A DNA stretch of 64,000 nt from Megaustenia siamemsis (GCA_032433765.1 JAVIAB010000092.1:102388064-102452063), one strand, 5' to 3'. Shown: positions 51,960 through 63,848, counted from the first letter of the stretch. Numbers and translations are program-made. Notes: generated by a model from the letters alone, not told the origin.

Positions 51960-52285
51960 CGAACAGCTAAGAAAGGAGAGTAATGAAGATGTTTTGAGAG
52001 AGGTCAAAGCAAAAAAGAGAGCTAATTTCCAATATTAGGAAGAAACAATCATCATTTTTTGGCCATGTAATGAGAAGAGAACAACTGGAATATATTGTAA
52101 CAACTGGAAAAATTGAGGGACGAAGAGATAGAGGGAAGCAAAGAGAAAAAAAATAACAGACAGCTTAAGAGAATGGCTTGGCAGAAGGTCAACAACAGAA
52201 ATGATAAATAGCTGCCGAGATCGAAAGTTGTGGAGAGACATGATCACCTACGCCAGTAGGCCAGGCACTTGATGATGATGATGAT
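51960..52285 (+). mobile_element. LINE 3' end (family B) with (ATG)n tail
   Basis: Near-identical in opposite orientation to 50000-50270; ends with GATGATGATGATGATG at 52272-52288. Confidence 0.75.
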
Positions 52286-52439
52286 GATAGGATAGCTTAT
52301 TAATATGTCTATGATTTTTCGTTAATAACTCATTTTCATAGTTTGTATTTTCACGTATAAATCTGAATTTGAGGTCCACGTTTCGCAATCATACAAGAAT
52401 ATTGATAATACCAGCACGTGGATTAACTTTTTTTTTAAA

Positions 52440-52690
52440 GTTATGTTATTAATTCATTCAATTCATTACAGTTTAAATAGTTTGGCCACGTGACGAGGCA
52501 GAGTGATCAAAACACAACACAACAAAGCTTTCAATAAACGTTGCGAGAACACCAGACCCAAAGGTCGACCGCGAAAAAGATGCATTAGAAGCACTAGGAA
52601 ACATAACAGCAGCAGAGGCGAACAAAAAAGCAAAAGACTGCAAATTATATCTCTCCCCAGCGCTGAAAGGCAAATGAGGAAGAAAAGAAG
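52440..52690 (+). mobile_element. LINE fragment (family C)
   Basis: Reads FGHVTRQSDQNTTQQ, then a RSTAKKMH-type block and KKQKTANYIS, matching 19100-18860 reversed. Confidence 0.68.
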
Positions 52691-53700
52691 AATAATATTT
52701 TTCCTCACATTTTTAATCGATTTGTACAAATGTAATGTATTGGTCACTATGTGTACAACCCGTTTTGCCCGTGTGATCACATCGCCCAGATCACAACTAG
52801 GGAAAAACACCGTTATTCATCTGCCACGCATACCGTAAGAGGTAGCTAAGAAGATCGAGGAGTCAAGGTCCTCGCCCGTGAATTCATGCATCTGAGCCGA
52901 AGCTATCTTCAGTGCTTTCGCTATTGTGTGGAGGGAATGCTTCAAACTGGGAAACATGATGAGGATAGGATCTAAAAACTATGGACTTGTCCGTTGTGCA
53001 ATGAAGATGATCTGTCGACCAAGGAAATATAAGCCCGTCTAGCTAAGGAATCGAATACAAAAAAGTAATAAGAGAACATGCATAAGTTTGTTCATTTCTG
53101 TACGAGAAATTAAGTTTTAACATAAGCACCCCAGTACCTAGTTGTACTGTCTTCGCTAGGAGATTCAGGAAGATTCGGTCCTAGTTTGAGACGTTCCTAT
53201 GGCAACGGTGAGTGATTTGGGTAGGGTAGTGACGATTGAACGCTTGCGAAATCTCCACTCTTAAAGAGCTAGTTTGGTGTTTCTGGCACGTTCTATGGAG
53301 CTACATATTATAGCATTGTTTGTCGAAATAGGAATAATTGGCCTTTTTTATAAAGCATTTGCAGTACTTCTGCTAGTGAAGTCGCGGCTCCGTGGTAGTA
53401 ATATTTTTGCTGTATGCAGTAAGTAATAAATAAAAATGTATGATATAAATAGACTGGTAGAAAGGCACCATTTGTCCGACTTTTGAAGATAAACTTTAGT
53501 GATGTCACTGACATTTCTGACAAGATTACTATCAACAGCTAGTAAATATTGACGAGAATCCTCTTATCATCTTTAGTAACTCGTTGGCTGTCTATAGTGA
53601 TATAGGATTCAAGTTACCGTTTCTCTAGCAGCCTTAACCATTGTCATAGATGCTTTCATTGGTCTTGTTACCATACAGTTTTAAACCATCATCGTTATAG
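52691..53700. other. Nothing recognised
   Basis: CGTAAGAGGTAGCTAAGAAGA at 52831 resembles CGTAAGAGGCGACTAAGGAGA at 44712, so an undefined dispersed repeat may be present; otherwise blank. Confidence 0.4.
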
Positions 53701-53704
53701 AATA

Positions 53705-54050
53705 ATATAGTGTCCCTGTTGTCATAGATGATCATGTCTCTCCACAACTTTATATTTCTTGGTCTGTTTATAATTTGTTTTGCTGACTTCCTACCAAATA
53801 ATTCGGTTAAGCTGTTTTGTATTTTTTCCACTTTTTTCCCTCAATCTTTTCTATTCCTCGATTTTTTCCACTTGTCACAATATATTCCAATTGTTCCAAT
53901 CTCATTACAGGACCAAAGAAACTATCACAGTTCCCTTCTGATATTGCTAAAAAGCTTTTTAGCTTACGTCTCTTTCAGAACATTCTTATTACTCTTATTT
54001 TAACCGCCCGTAGTATGCCCAGAATTCTCATGTAATGCCATATATCTGTG
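53705..54050 (-). mobile_element. LINE 3' end (family B), diverged
   Basis: Starts at GATCATGTCTCTCCACAAC and follows the order of 3530-3850; more diverged than the other copies. Confidence 0.65.
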
Positions 54051-54169
54051 ACCTCCGGTGATTTTCTGGCTTAATGTTAAATAGATGGTGATATTTGGGG
54101 TGACGTTTCTGACCTAGAACTCGACCTGGTTATTAGCCAGCAGAGATATTAGGATCGCCGAGTGATCTA

Positions 54170-54420
54170 CGTATCATCATCATCATCAAATAACAAGCCT
54201 TCATGGGTGATCATGTCTCTCCACAACTTTCGATCTCGACAGTTATTTATCATTTCTGTTGTTGACCTTCTGCCAAGCCATTCTCTTAAGCTGTCTGCTA
54301 TCTTTTCCTCTTTGCTTCCTTCTATCTCTTCGTCCCTCAATTTTCCCAGTTGTTACAATATATTCCAGCTGTTCACTTCTTATTACATGGCCACAAAATG
54401 GTGATTGTATTCATGAATGT
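54170..54420 (-). mobile_element. LINE 3' end (family B)
   Basis: Has the CATCATCATCATC tail, GATCATGTCTCTCCACAAC and CTGCCAAGCCATTCTCTTAA, close to 3490-3720. Confidence 0.72.
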
Positions 54421-54866
54421 ACAAAGAAGTTACGACGGTGGTTTTCTATTGCCTTCCGTCGGTTTGTTTACGGTTGGTTCCGTTAGCCTTTGACTAAAAA
54501 GTCTCACCCACAAGACAGTTGGGTATCTACGTATAATAGTTTTTATTTCATCCCCGATAGATAAAGTCTGTTTATTTCTATATTTAATGGATTAGTTTGA
54601 AGGATAGGTGGATGGATGTGAAAAATTAATGGATAAGCGAATGAATTGATAATTTAAATTGATGATTTAGATGTTAAATAATGTTCCGGTTGTGTTTTTC
54701 ATTGTATGTGTGTGTGTTTACGTTCACGTGTGTGTGTGTATGTGTAACATATATATTTACTGAAACATACGAAATATTGTTTTAAATAAATTTAATTTGT
54801 AACATAGAAAATAGCAATAAACATTACATAAATAGCTCAGGGGAGCAAATACAAAAATCTGAGGCT
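54421..54866. other. 3' flank of the SLC23 gene
   Basis: Contains the SLC23 3' UTR at its right side and (GT)n-like stretches at 54705-54740; nothing else seen. Confidence 0.45.
54791..54796 (-). terminator. Candidate ATTAAA poly(A) signal of SLC23
   Basis: ATTAAA on the minus strand, about 70 nt after the stop codon. An AATAAA also overlaps the stop codon itself (54866-54871) but would leave almost no 3' UTR. Confidence 0.35.
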
Positions 54867-55081
54867 TTATTTTGACGAAACATTTTCCTTGGTATTCTCC
54901 CCCTTTATGTTCCACTCGTGTGATGTTTTTACTCTGGGAAGAAATGGAACGTAACGAAGGAAAGGGCAAACTCTCACGAGACGAGGGTAGATGGTCCAAC
55001 TATAAACATCTTCATCTTCATCACAGTTAGCGGACTCTTCGTCTTCATCCGCATGACCAGATGCACGTGATTTGCTGGTAT
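54867..55081 (-). CDS. SLC23A: SLC23 terminal exon, acidic tail and stop
   Basis: Begins after GCCACAG, in phase; encodes DTSKSRASGHADEDEES, a second DEDED run, then VYSWTIYPRLVRVCPFLRYV, and stops TAA at 54867-54869. The Y-P and P-F-RY pattern resembles the cytosolic tail of SLC23A1/2 (Y-FP...F-KYIPICP). Confidence 0.9.
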
Positions 55082-58000
55082 CTGTGGCAAGAAAAGACAA
55101 TTTTAAAAGATAAATTAAGTGACATAAAGATGGCATCACAGTGCACATACTTCATAGCACCGGTGATGATTCATTAGGAACACAATTGTAAATCATATGA
55201 TTAAATAATTTCAATTATTGTGGCAGTTCTATTTTCAAAATGCTTTCTGTGTAAAGATTGTAAATATACACCGGATTCACGTTTTATCGTCCGCATCCGA
55301 TATGGCAATGCACATAATGTCTCAACTTTAGATCAGAGGATGCTGAAAAAAAACATTTCGCTCATTCGATGTGGGATTCGAATCAAGTATTTTCTATTGT
55401 GTGGCGAATACCTAACCCTCGTTTCTTCCTAATTGAGTGTCTTAATACTCCAAACAAATTTAAAAATGAATTAAATTAAGAAAATTAATATAAAAATAGT
55501 ACAATTGAAAACTTAATTCATGTGGTGTGACTTGTGGTGTCATGGCGGCTGTGAGTTGATAGTTTTTCTGACTCGGCTCTTGCTGATGAATTAAAATGAT
55601 TTGCTCGACAGCCTTTTTTGTGAAATAATGTTACTGCTATTCCCCGTTATAGTTATGTTTACTTATGACGAGTGGATGAACTATAAACTTTATAGATATT
55701 TCGGTGGAATATTATTGATTCTTCTTTTGTCAATGTGTTTGACCTATCGTCTAAAGGACAACGTATGTTCGCAGTTCCACAGGTTCAATCTACTTTGACA
55801 ACAATGGCGCCTACCGGGAATGTCCGTCTCGAATGTACAAAATCTATGGCGGTAAATGGGGCGGAAGAATAAAAAATGATCAACGGCTCAGAAAGTGGAA
55901 ATAGAAAATCGTGCGGTACACAAGAGGCATATTCAGGACACGGAATACGAGTATGACTGACCACCGGGAAAAAGATTGGAGCCTCATCACGTACTATTCC
56001 AAAGAAAGCTTTGGAGAGAAATTCTAACTTATGTCAGAAGAAAGATCTACGAAATGTAATTTTGGATGGGAAAATTCAAGGTAAAAGATTCAGAAGCAAA
56101 CCAAGACTATCATGAACGAGCAACATCAAAGATGGACAAATCAGCCTTTGACAACCTGCACTATTATAGCAAGAGACAGAGCGGAATAGTGGTCCATGGT
56201 AGTCAACCTTCAATGCCGTGACGACACTCGATGATGATGAATTCATGCCGTGTTACTCATGAATTCTTTGTGGTTCTAGGTCACATATCAACGAAGCGGT
56301 CATTGACCGACCCGACATGTGAAGTCTTGTTGGCCAGCAGTCAAATCTTCCAACAATTCGCTGGATACCCTCCAATGACTCTGGCCCACATGGCACGTCA
56401 GCCTCCAGCATCCCTTGCTATAGCTAACAATGTCATTGATATGTTGCACTTTTGCTGTCTCCCTTGTGTGTGATATGTGCAGGTCCTTGAGAGAGCTTCT
56501 AAATTCGCTTATCAACAAATGACCTTTAACGTTTCAGTCACTGCCTGTTATCTTCGCCTTGGGAGTCTCCCCTGAGAGTACATGTTAACTTATAATCGTT
56601 GGCTTTTCTTCTGCATATATTATAAGAATTCTCCTTAAGAAGGTTTAATGGAATGATGACAGTTATATATTGTAGCCTAGATTATAAGCTGTGGATTAGA
56701 AGGTGAGGCGGAGCAGGTAAATGTATGACTGATTTCTCTATTTCATTCCTTCTATATTTCAATTTCAGCGTCTAGAGTAGATGTAAATTAGTGTCTTTTG
56801 TCACTTGGTTAGCTTCCTCTGCTGTTTCCGAGGGTTTCTAGTATTTCGTCCATGGCTTTGTTTTTTTTTTTTTTTTTTTTAACAGTCGAAACGTCCCGAG
56901 ATGTGTAAGTTAAAAGATTTTAAAATGTCATTGAACTTCACATCTCACTGCCTGAACATTTGATAAATGTGGTATAAATATAAATAATATAACAATAATA
57001 TAATTTGATAATATAATATCCATTTGATAAATCTAAGAAATGAGGGTTTCAGATGCCTAATATATTATGATTTTCCTGTTTTACGGAATGATTGATAGTT
57101 CCGGTAAGCTTTTGTTGTTAATAAAAAAAAGCGATGATTCCGTCCATGGATTTTGTTCGCGCGGCCTGTTTTCTTATCGTTTGTTAATTGCTGATTAATC
57201 ATATCACTCAGCTTTCGATTACATTTTTTTACATTTCGTTTACTTTGTTACTTCAGAAATTCTTTTACATTTCAGTATTAATTCAGCACCTCCTTTAATA
57301 ATGTTACCATAACATTGTAAGTACAGCATAAGTGCACGAACTCCGTTATATTATCTTAGTTGAGCATTTCAACTACATTAGTGAATCAAGTATTACTTTA
57401 TATCAGTTCCTCTGTACGACTTTAACATTACTGCTTCAACAATTCCACAACAAAAGCTCTCACGTTTTTGTAAAATATCGATCACACTTAATCGTTAACA
57501 TTTTCCTCATATTAAATTATCTAATTCAACAATTATGACAAGAGGACATGATTTATAAGATTGTTTCTACCAGTGAGCAGAATCATTGTGAAAAATGTGT
57601 CCCTCCTAGCTTACGTGTGAAATTGTATGGAAGACTGAAAACACAAAACACAGCTACTTAATTTTCATTTCAAGTTCGCTTTTTCTAATAAAAGATCGTA
57701 AAGATCTTCTAAAGTTAAGGGAACGAATAAAATCTTTCCAGTTCTTTAATAGCTCAATAAAATATAATGCACTTCTTTTGACAAAGTTACTGAACATGCA
57801 GGTTGCTGAATTGACGAATTAATGCTTTGGCGGACAAACTAATGAAAACAGCGAATACCGATTGTTTTCCTTCTGAAAATACGCTACAACTAATGATTAA
57901 TTTTATTCATGTTCTAAAGCAATGGAAAAAGAATGATCTATTAAAACTTTGAATAAACATTACATAGTTATATCAATCATTGGGACATCCGCGAAAAAGC

Positions 58001-61000
58001 ACCAATATCATGATTTACAAAATAAATACAATTCTAGATACACAAGAGAGAAACAAATTAGAACTAATTATTGTTTTATATTAGATTGTAAACCAGTTTT
58101 GAAGCGAAATTATAAAGTTTAAATTCTTCACTCAAATCGAGTTCAAAATATGTACAAAGTAACACATGATAAGTGTCGACAACCTGAATCATTAACATTT
58201 ATTTATATTCGAGTGAATTATGGGTAAAACAGATCTTACTCGGTGCATGGGTTTGCCCACAATTTGGATTGTTGTTAAATGGGTCTTAGGTATTTTTCTT
58301 TCTCGCAGTTATTACCTTCCCTACTTTGTTTTAGTCATGCACCCACTTTGCAGTTGATGACTTTTGTGCTGCTTGTCTGTTCGTAAACGTTCACAACCTT
58401 TCAGTGTGCAACCAATTTAATTATAAGTTCAGGTGAATACGATAAAACGTCAATAAAATCACAAAGCAAAGAACTAAATAAAACGTAAAATAATGAAACA
58501 ATATTACCTGGTACTGTTGTATCAAGAATCAAGGCCATTAATCCTCCAAAAAACATGGGTGTCCCCAAAATCACATTAATCACTCTGTCTGCCTCCTCGT
58601 TACCTAAATAATACAGGAAATATAACCATAATTCATTCAGGAATAATCAACAATGTAACTAAAATACTGGATCTCTAGGGCTGATATTTCAAAAGACATT
58701 TTGCACGTTCAAATTCTTATTCATATGGGAAACAACAGGTAAGAGAAAAAGAGGAAAACCCAGAGAGACGCTGAGAAGAACACTGATGAGAGAGGCAAGA
58801 GCAGCAGGGTTCGGCTCCCTCAATGAGATAGAGCTGATTGTACAGAACAGAGACAAATGGCGAGATTTGATAAAATATCTTTAAAAGAAATGAAAACTGC
58901 TAGAACAAAAATTCAGATAAGAGAAGGATTATCTTGGTCGTCGGCTACGGCTCGAAAGGTCAATAGATAGATAGAATTCTTATTTTAAAAGAAATCATTT
59001 TCATCTGATGCGTTCTGTGTGATTTTGTTTGAATTGTCGGCTTGTTTTATGAAAGAACATAGAACCACAGACAGACAATGTTTGACTCGTAGTTGACTAT
59101 TGTGTCGGCGCACCAGAATAGATCACATTCATACTCCTCCTTCAGCGGTGAACCTGAAAACGGGCTAACATGTTTTGAGCGAATCATGTCAGATGTGAAT
59201 GTATGTTTACAGCACTCCAAAAAAATTACAAATAATTAACAGAAAAACAAAACTAAGAAAAATATGAGGTCCGAAGTAGGATCGAACCCGTATTCCTTGG
59301 CACGAGTAGCAAACGCTAGAGCACACGGTCAACTAAGCTATCTAAAAAATAAAATAGCTATCATTGACGATTTCTTTCACGCAGTTGTACACATGATCAT
59401 AGCATAAGGTTACGATCACAACTTGGGAATAAATTGTGTATCTGTATTTTTCTATTTAAAAAAAAAAGTAAAGTACCCCCTTCACGCCAAGTGGCGTATA
59501 GGGAAATATGGTGTTAGTGACCCTATATTTTACAGACCTTCAGCACATGATTTTTGGGGTAATGTGGTCAGTATTACGCCCGTGCTACTTTACTTTCCCA
59601 GAAAAAAATCCGGTGCCCATTTAAGGCTGGGTGAACCCGGAAGCCGTCGGTTGGGATCGAACCCTACCCCTTGTCCGTGGTAGTCCAGTTCACTAACCAC
59701 TGAGCTATCGCGGCTCCCATATTTTCCTATAAGGACAAGTATCTCCCGGATAGGGTAAACATACCTCATACTCTGAATTGATTCGCTGATTTATCGCCTC
59801 GGAAGTTTCACTCTATAATAATATTCATTTATTATTATTTGTATCCACCTCCTCTTAACATGTTTGACCAGGCCAGTAGAACACTATAAAAAAAAAAATA
59901 TGTACCTTCTCTCAATATCTCATTAATAATTTTATAGATTTTAGTTACAGTTGTGACCACACAGATTACCTGTTTTGATAAGATCAGGAAACGTGTCCAG
60001 ACACGCAGGAATGACAATCCCGGACATGAACGGAACTCCAAACACCAGGAGATTCCTAGAAGACGTCATGTCCACATGCTTCAAATTAGCCAGGCCAATG
60101 GAGAGAAGGCTACTACATATCACCATCATCACCCCGCCTGAAATCAAGTGAACACAGCTGCTTGTTTCAGAGCAGAATTTATTTTGTAGTTCTAACCCTT
60201 ATATTCGGTTTTAAATGGAGTGTTTAGTGAACTAATTTGTGTAGTAGTACGGTTGGGAGTGGAATGTTTAGTGAACTAATGTAATGTAGTAGTGCGGTTG
60301 TGAGTGGAGTGTTTAGTGAACTAATGTAATGTAGTAGTGCGGTTGTGAGTGGAGTGTTTAGTGAACTAATCTAATGTAGTAGTGCTGTTGGGAGTGGAGT
60401 GTTTAGTGAACTAATCTAATGTAGTAGTGCGGTTGGGAGTGGAATGTTTAGTGAACTAATCTGTGTAGTAGTGCGGTTGGGAGTGGAATGTTTAGTGAAC
60501 TAATCTAGTGTAGTAGTACGGTTGGGAGTGGAGTGTTTAGTGAACTAATCTGTGTAGTAGTGCGGTTGGGAGTGGAATGTTTAGTGAACTAATCTGTGTA
60601 GTAGTGCGGTTGGGAGTGGAATGTTTAGTGAACTAATCTAGTGTAGTAGTACGGTTGGGAGTTGAGTGTTTAGTGAACTAATCTAGTGTAGTAGTACGGT
60701 TGGGAGTGGAATGTTTAGTGAACTAATCTGTGTAGTAGTGCGGTTGGGAGTGGAATGTTTAGTGAACTAATCTAGTGTAGTAGTACGGTTGGGAGTGGAG
60801 TGTTTAGTGAACTAATCTAATGAGAACAAGAATTTAGATTCGATTCTTCGACCGATATGTTTCAATGTTCATCAAGTTTTAAATGGGTGCTGCAGATTCC
60901 TACAGGAGAAAAAAGGACGCTACCGTTGTAGTGCTAACGTTGCTAACAAACAAATATGTCTTCTGTAAATAAATATGTACTAACACCATCTTCCCTATGT

Positions 61001-62790
61001 TTAACAATGTACTTGTTGGCACATATCTCTAAGTTTTCATCTTTATGTCTTACGTCTTGTGCATATTTAATTGCTCTTGTTAGAATTATGCTTAACAGTT
61101 CTTTATTAGTTGCCTATCCTAGCAAAACTGTTATTTCTTTTGTAATCGTGTCCCAATTTGTAAAAAAAAATAAATGTGCATGTCATATTTGTAAAGCATT
61201 TAGTTGAAAAATTTTTAACTCGGGTTAAGGAAAACAAAGGTGTGTGTGTTGGTAGTATCGTCAGTGCGGGTCGATTAATTAATTCTTCTAAATTTCAGCA
61301 ACTTTATGTAAGGTATTGTTAAACTATTTTACGATACAATATAAATTGCTTTGTATCTTACTCACCCAATACAGGATTTGGAATAGTTGTCAGCGCGGCT
61401 CCAGCCTTACCCAGTAAGGAGACAAGAAGCAGAATGACTGCGGCTGCATACATAATCACTCGACTTGCAGTCTGAATGTACATAAATACAGAATAGCGTG
61501 TTTACATTATTGTTTCACAATTAATATAAAGTAAACTTTTTTCGGATTATTTGTGTACTTATCCGCTGAACGAAAAGAAGTATGTGATCGATAGAACATG
61601 TGATGTGACGTTTTATATAGCAGCAACAAACTCTGCATCTTGATCTGTCCATCTGTGTCTCTCTGCCTCCACTGTTGTCCGTCAGGTTCTCTCTGATTTA
61701 TTCTTCTGTAGGTTTAAGGTCGTTTGCCGTTTGTAATCCAAAACATGATTTGAAGTCCGTTACAGTTTTGATAATTATTATTATGGTGTCTCTTCTGAAT
61801 TATTATTACATCCTACACCAGCATATGTTCGTTTTTAACAGTGCTCATTTAAACAGTCAACAAATTAACTTGAAAATCAACACTAATAAAACGTGAATAA
61901 TTAACAAAGAAATTATGTTAAGTTATCTGTTTTATAGCAAGACGTTATGTCTTTTTGCGGTTCACCGACGTCTAACGACGTCTTTCCGGCTTGAATGCAG
62001 GCAATTGATATTTAGATGTTCCTTATTTCTTTTGGTACTCTTCAAGACAGTTTTCATCATCAAGTAGTTCACTGATGGTTTGACACAAGCTTTTTTTTTT
62101 TTATAACATGGATCTTTACAATGGATGTATAGACCACATTTCTGAAACCTGGGTGCATTTAAATGTTATATTATTATAACAAATGACAAAGCCATGCCAT
62201 TTATTCATAAGTAAAATAGAATGACAGGCGTCTCAAAATACATCTAAGATAAACTTTAAACATAAAGACCTCTTAAAACATACTTATGTGAAAGATAAAG
62301 TTTTAATATCAGTTAAATGGCCTCTTAAAACATACTTGTGTCAAAGATAAATCTTTAAGATCAGTTAAAGTGCTTCTTAAAACAGACCTGTGTCAAATAT
62401 AAATATTTAAGATCAGTTAAGGTACTTCTTAAAACAGACCTGTGTCAAATATAAATATTTAAGATCAGTTAAGGTATTTCTTAAAACAGACCTGTGTGAA
62501 AGATGAAGCTGCAGTTAAAAGACCTCCAAAACATACCTGTGTTAATGATAAAACAGCGATGTTACCGCTGTACGATGTGGTAGCGTGCCCTACCCCAACA
62601 GAGGCTGATATGATACTTCCAATCCCTTCTATAAGAATGCCTCTTGATATGGCGTGGTCAGGAATCTTTGTCGTCTGACAGACTCTTTGAGCTGCATAGT
62701 AGTCCCCAACTGATTCAATGACCGACGAGAAACAGGCGACCAGAAAACCAAGGGTCAATGCAAAGTTCATCCGCGGATGTCCAAATTGAC
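54867..62790 (-). CDS. SLC23A: SLC23 nucleobase/ascorbate transporter, 3' five exons
   Basis: SLC23 proteins are sodium-coupled membrane carriers of ascorbate or nucleobases in the NAT/NCS2 family. Exons 62537-62790, 61366-61471, 59970-60137, 58508-58603 and 54867-55081 join in phase to 839 nt (279 codons and stop). Seen in order: VIESVGDYYAAQR, matching the ES-GDYYA motif of the core; HAISRGILIEGIGSI; the NAT-signature region SGNIAVLSLTQTASR; PNPVLGGVM; GLANLKHVDMTSSRNLLVFG (SSRN motif); and FFGGLMALILDTTVPD before a soluble, acidic C-terminal tail (DEDEES, DEDED). Several hydrophobic segments fit transmembrane helices. The 5' half lies off the right edge. The substrate cannot be told; the G to A change in the NAT motif is notable. 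Confidence 0.93.
55082..55984. other. SLC23 intron, nothing firm
   Basis: On the minus strand TGATTCGAATCCCAC at about 55371-55385 resembles a tRNA B box and could mark another SINE, but its A box is poor. Confidence 0.35.
55985..56245 (+). mobile_element. LINE 3' end (family D)
   Basis: Matches 33600-33790: GGGAAAATTCAAGGTAAAAG, CAGCCTTTGACAACCTGCAC and a final GATGATGATG. Confidence 0.72.
56246..58507. other. SLC23 intron, nothing recognised
   Basis: Contains a T run at 56862-56880. The open frame at 56231-56473 has no known motif. Otherwise AT-rich without repeats of this window. Confidence 0.4.
58508..58603 (-). CDS. SLC23A: SLC23 exon with last core helix
   Basis: Ninety-six nt between ATTTAG and GTAATA encode NEEADRVINVILGTPMFFGG and LMALILDTTVP, matching the F-GG--AFILDNTVPG end of the family core. 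Confidence 0.94.
58722..58976 (+). mobile_element. LINE 3' end (family A) with GATA tail
   Basis: Near-identical to 24950-25205; ends AAAGGTCAATAGATAGATAG. Strong 5' truncation. Confidence 0.82.
59200..59347 (-). mobile_element. SINE B, 3'-diverged copy
   Basis: The minus strand gives TAGCTTAGTTGACC (A-box-like), GGGTTCGATCCTA (B box) and the TTTTTCTGTTAATTATTTGT stretch seen in 32755-32785. Confidence 0.75.
59457..59717 (-). mobile_element. SINE A, complete head and body
   Basis: Reverse complement starts GAGCCGCGATAGCTCAGTGG with B box GGTTCGATCCC and ends in GTACTTTACTTTTTTTT; about as intact as 25294-25553 but in the opposite orientation, in an SLC23 intron in sense with the gene. Confidence 0.88.
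59750..59860 (+). mobile_element. SINE B 3' part
   Basis: Matches 32800-32896 (TCTGAATTGATTCGCTGATT, CGCCTCGGAAGTTTCACTCT, TTATTATTATTTGT). Headless copy. Confidence 0.75.
59970..60137 (-). CDS. SLC23A: SLC23 exon with SSRN motif
   Basis: One hundred and sixty-eight nt between TTTCAG and GTAATC encode GVMMVICSSLLSIGLANLKH, then DMTSSRNLLVFG and PFMSGIVIPACL, matching the SLC23 LQFVDMNSSRNLFVLG region. Confidence 0.95.
60205..60830. repeat. 44-46-bp minisatellite, about 14 units
   Basis: Units GTAGTAGTGCGGTTGGGAGT plus GGAATGTTTAGTGAACTAATC; length differs by TGTG against TAATGTAG at the junction, and the unit types alternate in blocks. In an SLC23 intron, starting about 70 bp from an exon. 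Confidence 0.93.
60831..61365. other. SLC23 intron, nothing recognised
   Basis: No motif seen. Confidence 0.4.
61366..61471 (-). CDS. SLC23A: SLC23 exon with helix after NAT motif
   Basis: One hundred and six nt between TTCAG and GTGAGT encode TASRVIMYAAAVILLLVSLL and then AALTTIPNPVL, a membrane helix and the conserved P-PVLGG turn. Confidence 0.94.
61472..62225. other. SLC23 intron, nothing recognised
   Basis: No coding or repeat match; a T run at 62092-62102. Confidence 0.4.
62226..62536. repeat. 52-bp minisatellite carrying donor-like sites
   Basis: About six units of AAAACAGACCTGTGTCAAAT plus ATAAATATTTAAGATCAGTT plus AAGGTACTTCTT. On the minus strand each carries ACACAG|GTCTGT or a variant, like the real donor ACACAG|GTATGT at 62537. 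Confidence 0.9.
62537..62790 (-). CDS. SLC23A: SLC23 exon (first in window) with ES-GDYYA motif
   Basis: Two hundred and fifty-four nt from TTGCTAG to a GTATGT donor; needs one base (G) from the upstream exon, giving GQFGHP, which fits the family. Ends in phase 0 at SLTQ. A repeat array carrying donor-like sites follows. Confidence 0.94.
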
Positions 62791-62929
62791 CTAGCAATAT
62801 ACAGCCAACACAGGTGTCAAATAATTTACTCAAATATTTTTTTTATTTGTAAAGAAGTATGATATTTATTTATAATTTTCAATATGTGTTCTCTGCGAAA
62901 TAAGAACATACCTGCTGAAGTTATGATGT

Positions 62930-63848
62930 TCTGATATGAAATTACAAGGAGTCAGACAAGGCTGTGTTCTGTCGCCGGATTTGTTTTCACTTTACATCGA
63001 ACATATTATGAGATCAATAGTAGATAAACAAGCAATTGAAGTCAACGGTCACAACGTAAATAATTTGCGATATGCGGATGACACAGTCTTAATAGCAGAG
63101 ACAGAAAATGAACTACAAGAACTGATAGACATAATAGTAAAAGAAAGCAACAAAAAAGGTCTCAGTCTGAATAGTAAGAAAATAGAAGTAATAGTCATAA
63201 CAAAGAAACAATTATCACCATCAAGCAGCATAAATATAAACAGGACAAATCTGAAGCAAGTGCAACGTGTCAAATACTTGGGCACAATAATAATATCAGA
63301 TGAAAGATGCACCACAGAAATAAAAGGCAGAATAGCTCAGGCCAAAATAACATTTCAGAAAATAAAAAATATTTTATGCAACAAATCTATGTAAATAGAA
63401 GTGAGAAAGAGAGTTCATCGGTGCTATATAGAACCAATTCTGACCTCTGGAAGCGAATCATGGACAGTAGACAAACAAATGAAAAGCCGATCAGAGGTCA
63501 CAGAGATGGGATTTCTCAGAAGAATGTTGAAAGTTCCCTGGACAGCTAAAAAGACCAATGAAGAAATTCTCAAAGAGACCAACACTGAACTCATAAAAAC
63601 ATCAGAAAAAAAAACAATCAACATTTTTCGGACACATCACGAGAAGAGGAAAGTTGGAATACTTGGTTACAACTGGCAAAATAAAAGGAAAGTGATATCG
63701 CGGACGACTAAGAGACAAAATATTGAATAGCTTGGTGTCATGGCATGGAAAACAGTCAACAACAGAACTCATACGATGTATTGTAGATAGAAGATTGTGG
63801 AAGGACAGGACGCCTACTCCAACCGGTATGGCACATGATGATGATGAT
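62930..63848 (+). mobile_element. LINE RT 3' half (family B), partly open, (ATG)n tail
   Basis: Open 62936-63394: GVRQGCVLSPDLFSLYIEHI, LRYADDTVLIAE (catalytic YADD, about 63072), LKQVQRVKYLGTIIISDERC and FQKIKNILCNKSM, then a frame break; WTVDKQMKSRSEVTEMGFLR and later residues follow in another frame. Ends ATGATGATGATGAT at 63833-63848. 5'-truncated. Lies upstream of the first SLC23 exon seen, in the opposite orientation. Confidence 0.85.
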
